A stretch of DNA of 64,000 nucleotides from CBDFGN01 sp965247065 (GTDB taxonomy: Bacteria; Bacteroidota; Bacteroidia; Cytophagales; Cyclobacteriaceae). Shown here one piece after another: positions 58,289 through 64,000 of this stretch. Every line of letters begins with the position of its first letter. The stretch's first letter is position 1. A program made the translations under genes and the position numbers. The DNA lies in NCBI GenBank assembly GCA_965247065.1, contig CBDFGN010000006.1, forward strand, positions 434,001 through 498,000. Direction: 5' to 3'. The notes under the pieces were generated by a model. That model had not been told where the DNA came from, searched no databases, and was given only the letters and a program-made list of their open reading frames with translations.

Positions 58289-59497
58289 TCAATCCTTTTT
58301 TAATTCCTCAATTCGCGCCGCAAAGTAAGCCTGTTTTTGAGGAAATTTCCAAATTAATTTCTTGTAAATATCGATCGCGTCATTCACTTTTCCCTGTTTG
58401 ATCATGATATTGGCCAGGTTCTCGGAGACCAGGTCATCTCCAAAAGTAGTACTGGGCTTTGAAAGATCTTCCTTTTTGACATCATCTTCAGGAGGAGGCA
58501 AGTTTGCCAGTTTAGAGCTGGCTTCGATAAATTCATCGATGATCTTGATTTGATCCTGCAATTCGGAATCGGAAGGATTATCAGCCCCGCTCTCTTCTAG
58601 ATCCTTTGCTTGTTCTGCAGTGTCCTCAGGATGGCCTGGTTGAGGAGTGACATTCCCCTTGAGATCGGGTTCTGGCGCCGGGATGTCTTTAGGCTCTTCC
58701 CCGCTCGGCTCCCGGGAGTGATCATCTTTCGAAGCAGGGGACTGTGTGTCTTGGGAGCTAAGCTCGGGCGAAGGGATAGCTTCGGGCTCTTCCTCAATGG
58801 ACTGTTTGGAGTGATCATCTTCCGGGCCTCCTTCTATGGACTCTGGAGAGGGACCATTTTCCGGAACCGGTTGAGTGGGCTGAATTTCTTCAGGCTTGGC
58901 CTTTGATGATAGATCGCTCTCGGAGCCTGGTTCGGGCGACTGACCGTCAGCGGTGGGTTGGCTTAACTCTTGCTCAGTGGGCTTTTTTTTTTTGAGTTCC
59001 TCCTCGAATAGTTCCGAATTTTGCTCGAAAAACTTAAACTTGTATTTCTGCAGCTCCTGGAGATTAGCCTCCATTTCGGAACGGATGCCCGCTATCATTT
59101 TTCGGTGTTCGGCTCGTTCCCGGTCGCTCGCTTCAGGTTGATCGATCGCCGGCCCTTCTTCCTTAGTGTGAGTCGTTTTTGCACTCTCCTGTGGAGTTTG
59201 GGGCGCAGTTTCCTGTTCCGGTCTTCCGCGCGGTTGGGAGGAATCTTCCCCTGCTTCAAGCGAGATCTTATTCTCCAGAAGGCTTTTCAAAACAGCCCTT
59301 TCAGCGGTATAGACAGCCGCGTATTTAAGTTTGATCCCTGCCTGTGGTGAATGAATATTCTGATTAACCTTGGCAGATAAAGCGTGACCAATTTGAACGT
59401 AGGGATATGCTGCAATTACCTCATCTATTTCCTCCAGATCTTTTTCGGAAAGAGAAGGGTATCCCCTTATCAATTCAAGAAACTTGGTTTGGTTCAC
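58289..59497 (-). CDS. Acidic repeat protein with TPR-like ends
   Basis: 402 residues starting at GTG. The first 80 residues are helical and conserved-looking (FLELIRGYPSLSEKDLEEIDEVIAAYPYVQIGHAL). A long Pro/Glu/Ser-rich spacer (about 165-320) has degenerate repeats built on DDHS-plus-EEEP or EEPK units, such as DDHSKQSIEEEPEAIPSPE and DDHSREPSGEEPKDIPAPE. The end (LVSENLANIMIKQGKVNDAIDIYKKLIWKFPQKQAYFAARIEEL) is a TPR. No signal peptide. It lies between lptE and secG with 40 and 1 bp gaps, a place where relatives encode a TPR protein. Function unknown; perhaps a scaffold. Confidence 0.7.
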   Translation of the reverse strand: MNQTKFLELIRGYPSLSEKDLEEIDEVIAAYPYVQIGHALSAKVNQNIHSPQAGIKLKYAAVYTAERAVLKSLLENKISLEAGEDSSQPRGRPEQETAPQTPQESAKTTHTKEEGPAIDQPEASDRERAEHRKMIAGIRSEMEANLQELQKYKFKFFEQNSELFEEELKKKKPTEQELSQPTADGQSPEPGSESDLSSKAKPEEIQPTQPVPENGPSPESIEGGPEDDHSKQSIEEEPEAIPSPELSSQDTQSPASKDDHSREPSGEEPKDIPAPEPDLKGNVTPQPGHPEDTAEQAKDLEESGADNPSDSELQDQIKIIDEFIEASSKLANLPPPEDDVKKEDLSKPSTTFGDDLVSENLANIMIKQGKVNDAIDIYKKLIWKFPQKQAYFAARIEELKKD

Positions 59498-59536
59498 GAA
59501 GGGATAGTGGACGGCTAATTATAAATTTAGCAAAAT

Positions 59537-60064
59537 TTACCAATTTGCCACAGATGCATTGAAAATATCAACGACAATCTGTTCAGTGATCTCGTCAATG
59601 AGCTGACCCTCCACGTCGGTCAGCGAGAACCTTTGATTGTCGTATGTGGAGAAGAAGGAAAAAGATTGATCAAAGTTAAAGGTGTCGTCCTGGGTATTGA
59701 AGTAGGATGTCTGAACAGATATTGTCAATCGGGTAAGGGCAGAGAGATCTAGCCCATCATCCTCGCGTGAGGCCGTTGGGGCCTCCGGGGTGGTCTCATA
59801 TCTGACGATTCTACCCTCGAATTGAAGATCTCCTTCTTCCTGAACAAGAGTCAGGCTTGTATTTTGGGCGAAGTAATCCCGCATTTCTTCGGTGAAGAGC
59901 TGGCTAAGGTTTGCCGGCCCATCCGGAGTGTCATTGTAAAAGTTGTCTATCGATATGGTTTTGATGTCCGGTGAAATGGAAGCTCCACTAAAGGAATAAA
60001 CCCCACAACCTTGCAGGACTATAGCAGCGGCTATAAGTGTTACAGCGCTAATCTTCAATACCAT
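59537..60064 (-). CDS. lptE: LPS assembly lipoprotein LptE
   Basis: About 175 residues starting at ATG 60064 (MVLKISAVTLIAAAIVLQGC). The signal ends in the lipobox LQGC and is followed by GVYSFSGASISPDIKTISIDNFYN and ANLSQLFTEEMRDYF, the LptE pattern of Bacteroidota, with the C-terminal QLIDEITEQIVVDIF. It joins LptD to place lipopolysaccharide in the outer membrane. The start lies inside the end of the sigma-54 activator gene (17-bp overlap). The assignment agrees with lpxK elsewhere in the window. Confidence 0.88.
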   Translation of the reverse strand: MVLKISAVTLIAAAIVLQGCGVYSFSGASISPDIKTISIDNFYNDTPDGPANLSQLFTEEMRDYFAQNTSLTLVQEEGDLQFEGRIVRYETTPEAPTASREDDGLDLSALTRLTISVQTSYFNTQDDTFNFDQSFSFFSTYDNQRFSLTDVEGQLIDEITEQIVVDIFNASVANW

Positions 60065-61301
60065 ATTGTTTAATTTTCCGATAGAGCGTTCGCTCTGATA
60101 TCCCCAATTCTCGTGCCGCATATTTCCGCTTGTTATTATTTTTTTTCAGCGCCTTGATAATAAGCTCTTTTTCTTTGGCTTCCAGGGACAAGGATTCCTC
60201 CTCCACCGAGGTAAGGTCTTCGTATCCATGCAACTCTATTGTTGGCGTGTCGTCGTCCTGGGTAATGGTAAGAGTTCCAGCCTCTGACGTGGCTTGATGT
60301 GGCTCATCTTCCTTGTCGATATTCTCAAAAAGACCTTGGTGCTGCTCTAAAACTTGGCTGTCCAGCTTACCCGTTTCGAAGGTCTGGAGGACCAGCTTCT
60401 TCAGGTCAGTCATGTCCTTTTTCATATCAAACAGGACCTTATAAAGTAACTCTCTTTCCGATATTCCTTGGTCTTCCTTTCTGGCCATGGAATAAAGGAT
60501 GGGAATAGTACTTTCTTTAGGAAGATATTTGGCCATAGTTTCGGCGGTCAATTCTCGCTCCATTTCAATAACCGAGATCTGCTCCACAAGGTTTTTCAAT
60601 TGTCGTATGTTGCCTGGAAATCGAAATCTTAGTAATAGCTCCTTGGCTTCCGACGACAGACTGATCGGCTTTACCCGGTATTGCTCGCTGAAGTCAGCTG
60701 CGAATTTTCTGAAAAGCAAGACGATGTCCGGGCCCCGGTCCTTAAGTGGGGGAACCGAAATTGGTACCGTACTTAATCGATAGTAAAGGTCTTGTCGAAA
60801 CTTGCCTTTTTCGACGGCGGTAGAAAGGTTTACGTTTGACGCCACCACCACTCGGACATCAGTCTTTTGGATTTTGGAGGAGCCCACGCGGATGAATTCC
60901 CCATACTCCAGGACCCGTAGTAATCTGGCCTGCGTGCCCAGAGGCATCTCTGCAATTTCATCCAAGAATATCGTTCCGCTATTGGTCACTTCAAAATAGC
61001 CCTTCCGAGCCTCATGGGCCCCCGTGAACGAGCCTTTTTCATGACCGAAGAGCTCAGAATCAATAGTGCCCTCAGGAATAGCCCCGCAGTTAATGGCAAT
61101 GAACTGACCGTGTTTCCTTTTGCTTAACTGATGAATTATTTTGGAAAAAGATTCTTTACCGACCCCGCTTTCGCCGGTGATGAGTACTGTCATATCGGTT
61201 GGAGCCACTTGGACTGCCACCCCAATAGCGTAGTTGAGGGAAGCCGAGTTGCCTATTATCCCGAATCGCTGTTTTATAGTTAAAAGTTCTTCTTCTCTCA
61301 C
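60048..61301 (-). CDS. Sigma-54-dependent transcriptional activator without sensory domain
   Basis: 417 residues, starting at GTG. AAA+ core from residue 15: Walker A ITGESGVGKE (41-50), the sigma-54 contact loop GSFTGA (90-95, Ser in place of the usual Ala), Walker B GTIFLDEIAEMP and the Arg finger region VLEYGEFIRVGSS. A long linker (about 290-370) leads to a Fis-type HTH at the end (KRKYAARELGISERTLYRKIKQ). It has no receiver, GAF or PAS domain, so its control is not by a classic signal input. It overlaps lptE by 17 bp and follows miaB by 6 bp, inside an envelope operon. Confidence 0.9.
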   Translation of the reverse strand: MREEELLTIKQRFGIIGNSASLNYAIGVAVQVAPTDMTVLITGESGVGKESFSKIIHQLSKRKHGQFIAINCGAIPEGTIDSELFGHEKGSFTGAHEARKGYFEVTNSGTIFLDEIAEMPLGTQARLLRVLEYGEFIRVGSSKIQKTDVRVVVASNVNLSTAVEKGKFRQDLYYRLSTVPISVPPLKDRGPDIVLLFRKFAADFSEQYRVKPISLSSEAKELLLRFRFPGNIRQLKNLVEQISVIEMERELTAETMAKYLPKESTIPILYSMARKEDQGISERELLYKVLFDMKKDMTDLKKLVLQTFETGKLDSQVLEQHQGLFENIDKEDEPHQATSEAGTLTITQDDDTPTIELHGYEDLTSVEEESLSLEAKEKELIIKALKKNNNKRKYAARELGISERTLYRKIKQYGIED

Positions 61302-61307
61302 CTGGTT

Positions 61308-62717
61308 CTAATTAACGGCTTCCCCTATCAAAGTGGCGGCTGTGCATTCACTGATCAGAACATCCACATATTGCCCCGGGGCGTAACGGTCCTTTGGGAA
61401 AACGACTACCTTATTTGCGGAATTTCGTCCCATCAAATGGACATTGGATCTTTTGGATGTTCCTTCGACCAATACCCTGAAAACTTTATTTAGATCTTTG
61501 CGGTTTCGTTCCAGGGAGTGTTTTCGCTGCAAATCAATGATCTGGTTGAGCCTTTCTTTCTTTGTAGCCCGTGGTAAGTCATCATGGTATTTTTTCGCGG
61601 CAGGAGTTCCCGGTCGCTCCGAATAGTAAAACATGTAAGCAAAGTCATACTGCACCTCGGTCATCAAGGACAGCGTGTCGGCATGTTCTTCAGGCGTTTC
61701 GGTGCAGAACCCGGCGATCATGTCGGATGAGATGCCGCAGTCCTCGCCAATAATCGTTCGTATAGCTTTCACCCGGTTGAGGTACCACTCTCTCGAGTAG
61801 GTTCGACCCATCATTTCCAGGATCCGGTTGTTGCCGCTCTGAACGGGTAAATGAATGTAGTTGCAAATGTTCTCATGACCCTTCATAACCTCTAGCACCT
61901 TATCCGTCATATCCTTGGGGTGAGAGGTTGCAAACCGAATTCGCAAATCAGGGCTTATTCCAGCCACCCTGTCCAAAAGGTCGGCAAAGTCAGTATGATT
62001 ACTCTTCCACTTGTAGGAGTCCACATTTTGGCCAAGAAGAGTCACCTCCCGATAGCCATTGGTAAATAGGTCGCCAGCTTCAGATAATATTGATTCGGGA
62101 TCGCGACTTCTCTCTCGCCCCCTGGTGAAAGGAACGACGCAAAAGGAGCACATGTTGTCGCACCCTCTCATGATGGAAATAAAAGCTGTGACCCCGTTAG
62201 TATTTAGCCGTACCGGGCTAATGTCCGCATAAGTTTCCTCTCGTGATAAAAAGGTGTTGACCGCTTTGGTGCCATCCTCGACTGTTGCTACCAGGTTTGG
62301 CAGATCTCGATAGGCATCCGGTCCGGCCACCAGATCCACTATCTTCTCCTGGTCAAGAAGCTTTTCCTTTAGCCTTTCAGCCATACAACCCAACACCCCG
62401 ATCATGACCTCCGGTCTTTCGTTCTTGACCAGAGCGAATTGATCGAGTCTTTTTCGAACTGTAAGCTCTGCTTTTTCCCTGATAGAGCAAGTATTTAAAA
62501 AGATGACATCTGCCTGTTCAAAGTCTGAGGTCGTATCGAAGCCTGAGGAATTCATTATGGAGGTCACAATTTCGCTATCCGAGAAGTTCATTTGGCAGCC
62601 ATAGCTCTCGATGTAAAGCTTCTTCCTTTTGCCTGTATCCAATTCTTGGGAACTTTTAACAAATTGGCAGCTTTGGCCTTGGTTTACCACGTCGATATCG
62701 CCAATGATATTATCCAT
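61308..62717 (-). CDS. miaB: tRNA-2-methylthio-N6-dimethylallyladenosine synthase
   Basis: 469 residues. MTTase domain YIESYGCQMNFSDSEIV with NTCSIREKAE and GVLGCMAERLKE (three cluster Cys), radical SAM core MRGCDNMCSFCVVPFTRGRERSR, and TRAM domain at the C-terminus. The start YGCQMN distinguishes MiaB from MtaB and RimO. It adds the methylthio group at C2 of i6A37 in tRNA, and the product is the substrate of MiaE (9290-9883). First in a leftward unit with the sigma-54 activator, lptE, the acidic protein and secG. A promoter-like TATATTTGC lies 22 bases before its ATG. Confidence 0.96.
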   Translation of the reverse strand: MDNIIGDIDVVNQGQSCQFVKSSQELDTGKRKKLYIESYGCQMNFSDSEIVTSIMNSSGFDTTSDFEQADVIFLNTCSIREKAELTVRKRLDQFALVKNERPEVMIGVLGCMAERLKEKLLDQEKIVDLVAGPDAYRDLPNLVATVEDGTKAVNTFLSREETYADISPVRLNTNGVTAFISIMRGCDNMCSFCVVPFTRGRERSRDPESILSEAGDLFTNGYREVTLLGQNVDSYKWKSNHTDFADLLDRVAGISPDLRIRFATSHPKDMTDKVLEVMKGHENICNYIHLPVQSGNNRILEMMGRTYSREWYLNRVKAIRTIIGEDCGISSDMIAGFCTETPEEHADTLSLMTEVQYDFAYMFYYSERPGTPAAKKYHDDLPRATKKERLNQIIDLQRKHSLERNRKDLNKVFRVLVEGTSKRSNVHLMGRNSANKVVVFPKDRYAPGQYVDVLISECTAATLIGEAVN

Positions 62718-62738
62718 TCAATCGATCTGATTAAGAGC

Positions 62739-62747
62739 GCAAATATA
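62739..62747 (-). promoter_or_regulatory. Bacteroidota -7 element (TATATTTGC) before miaB operon
   Basis: Minus-strand match to TAnnTTTGC 22 bases before the miaB start. The -33 box is not at the right distance, so the promoter is likely but unproven. The gap to the upstream pabB stop is 70 bp. Confidence 0.5.
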
Positions 62748-62787
62748 CATAATTATGACAAAATGGCAGGTCTTTCATTACTTCTGA

Positions 62788-64000
62788 TCATCTTTTGCCT
62801 GGCCACTTTTGGCCAAGGGCTTCGAAAATAGGCCTTGCTTTAAGCAAGCACTCTTGATATTCCTTTTCCGGATCCGAATCGTATGTAATGGCACTTCCTA
62901 CCTGAAAGGAAAGTATTTGCGCCCGGTGATGATAAATAATGCTTCTGATAACGACTGCAAAATCAAAGTCGCCAGAGGGAGCAATGTATCCGGCGGTACC
63001 GGAGAAAATGCCTCTTTTGCTGTTTTCGTACTGTTCGATGAGCTCCATTGCTTTGATTTTGGGTGCGCCTGTCATACTGCCCATAGGGAACGCATACTTA
63101 ATAGCATCGGTAAAATGCTGATCGGGCCGCATTTGAGAGGTCACTGTGGAAATCATTTGGTGAACATATTTGAATGAGTAAATCCCGAAAAGTTCATTAA
63201 CTTCAACAGTTCCGGCGGTTGAGCTTCGGGCTAGGTCATTTCGGACCAGGTCTACGATCATCATATTCTCGGCTCTTTCTTTTTCGTCCTGGGCCAACCG
63301 GTTCCGGAACAGTAGATCCTCATCGAAATCAAGCCCCCGGTGAACGGTTCCTTTTATTGGCTGGGAGATCAACTGAGGGCCAATTTTCCTTAAGAACCTT
63401 TCGGGAGAGGCTGAAAGCACATATAGATCCTTGAAGCGATGAAAGCTGGAGAACGGCATTGGTGAAATTCTATTAAGATTCCTGTAAACTGCGAGTGGCT
63501 CAATTGATGCTCCTGGTGCTTTGAATTCGAAACACAGATTCACTTCATATAAATCACCCTCTATTATATGCTGTCGCAATCTTTGCACCCGGTTTAGATA
63601 ATCTCGAACCAACATCCCGGATTCCATATTGGTAATCGATGGGGCCTTGGGTCCCGGAATCCTGGAAGACTTAATCTGCCAGAAGATTTGCTCAGGATCA
63701 TCAATTGAATGGACCTCCACCTCGTGTTCTCTCCAGAATATCAAATGATCAGGCTGATAAAAGACTGATTCCGGAGCCTCGATGTAGTCCGGGTTAATAC
63801 TTTGGAGGTTTTCCAACTGGTTTTTGATGTCGTAGCCCAGAAAGCCCAGAAACCAGTCTGGATCCTTCAAGTGCCAGTCCCGAAGCTCTTGAAAAACATT
63901 TCCATCACTACGCAAAACCCTTCCTCCGCCTATGCCGATAAAATGTAGGAAAGGCTCAAAGGGGTAGGCGATTCGGTTTGGATTGAAATAACTAAAGTAT
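62788..64000 (-). CDS. pabB: Aminodeoxychorismate synthase component I, cut by right edge
   Basis: At least 404 residues to the window edge, with no start codon in view. The reading frame continues through the right end (the most N-terminal visible residues include YPFEPFLHFIGIGG). The chorismate-binding fold is complete at the C-terminus: PIKGTVHRGLDFDEDLL (the Lys of PIKGT is the PabB-type residue; anthranilate synthase has Ala there), MMIVDLVRNDLAR, MGSMTGAPKIKAMELIEQYE and IFSGTAGYIAPSGDFDF. It makes 4-amino-4-deoxychorismate for folate with a glutaminase partner, not seen here. An isochorismate synthase of the same superfamily is cut by the other edge. Confidence 0.88.
   Translation of the reverse strand, partial: YFSYFNPNRIAYPFEPFLHFIGIGGGRVLRSDGNVFQELRDWHLKDPDWFLGFLGYDIKNQLENLQSINPDYIEAPESVFYQPDHLIFWREHEVEVHSIDDPEQIFWQIKSSRIPGPKAPSITNMESGMLVRDYLNRVQRLRQHIIEGDLYEVNLCFEFKAPGASIEPLAVYRNLNRISPMPFSSFHRFKDLYVLSASPERFLRKIGPQLISQPIKGTVHRGLDFDEDLLFRNRLAQDEKERAENMMIVDLVRNDLARSSTAGTVEVNELFGIYSFKYVHQMISTVTSQMRPDQHFTDAIKYAFPMGSMTGAPKIKAMELIEQYENSKRGIFSGTAGYIAPSGDFDFAVVIRSIIYHHRAQILSFQVGSAITYDSDPEKEYQECLLKARPIFEALGQKWPGKR

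Noticed and set aside
1..64000. tRNA, rRNA, CRISPR arrays, prophage or toxin-antitoxin loci
   Set aside because: Intergenic gaps are short, no cloverleaf or repeat-spacer pattern was recognised by eye, and no phage or antitoxin-like genes are found. A covariance-model tRNA scan could still find something I missed.

Overview
The window looks like chromosomal DNA of a Bacteroidota bacterium, most likely of the Cytophagales type. The signs are: proteins with type IX secretion (T9SS) style C-terminal tails; a Bacteroidota 'putative porin'; a miaB / sigma-54 activator / lptE / secG gene cluster near groESL; glutamine synthetase III; a SiaB/SiaC pair; almost no Shine-Dalgarno sequences; and several TAnnTTTG promoter elements upstream of starts. 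Coding density is very high, with many 1-20 nt overlaps. I see no rRNA, tRNA, CRISPR array or prophage. One insertion sequence (IS982 family) is present with both ends and its target duplication intact.

Layout. 1-1661: end of a menaquinone pair (isochorismate synthase, cut by the window edge, and a MenI-type thioesterase) divergent from a histidine phosphatase. 1677-5197: leftward operon of Nif3-like protein, zinc-ribbon coiled-coil protein and TPR protein. 5284-9883: rightward lpxK, FkbM methyltransferase, putative porin, miaE. 9860-13204: leftward PAS-GAF-PAS class III cyclase and a secreted GATase1-like protein. 13351-15456: secreted protein with a T9SS-like tail, converging on mtaB. 15572-24874: rightward glnN, a TerB/LETM1-like protein, and a cassette of a membrane-anchored nSTAND ATPase with beta-propeller, an outer-membrane barrel and a lipoprotein. 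24877-27726: large leucine-rich-repeat surface protein. 27876-30456: aceF, hslV and an ArsC-family reductase. 30457-37596: leftward aminotransferase, OmpA/PD40 protein, IS982 element, bcp, M23 peptidase, FAH hydrolase. 37766-46061: M48 lipoprotein, trehalose synthase/phosphatase fusion, exonuclease, Mpl ligase, dnaB, MDR oxidoreductase, small TPR protein. 46146-54843: etfBA, bifunctional nuclease, nucleoside transporter, PEP carboxykinase, POT transporter, siaB-siaC, TerB-like protein. 54945-64000: groESL with a clear terminator, a lineage-type hypothetical, secG, acidic repeat protein, lptE, sigma-54 activator, miaB and a pabB cut by the right edge.

Functional themes. Envelope building and maintenance: LpxK, LptE, SecG, Mpl, M23 and M48 peptidases, porin, OmpA. 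tRNA position-37 modification: MiaB and MiaE act in series on A37, and MtaB acts on the t6A family. Central metabolism: PDH E2, PEPCK, GSIII, ETF, trehalose. The best candidates for undescribed biology are the nSTAND-propeller / TPR-barrel / lipoprotein cassette (19232-24874), the TerB-LETM1 protein in front of it, the secreted Cys/His GATase1-like protein (11945-13204), and the siaBC module that lacks siaA and siaD.
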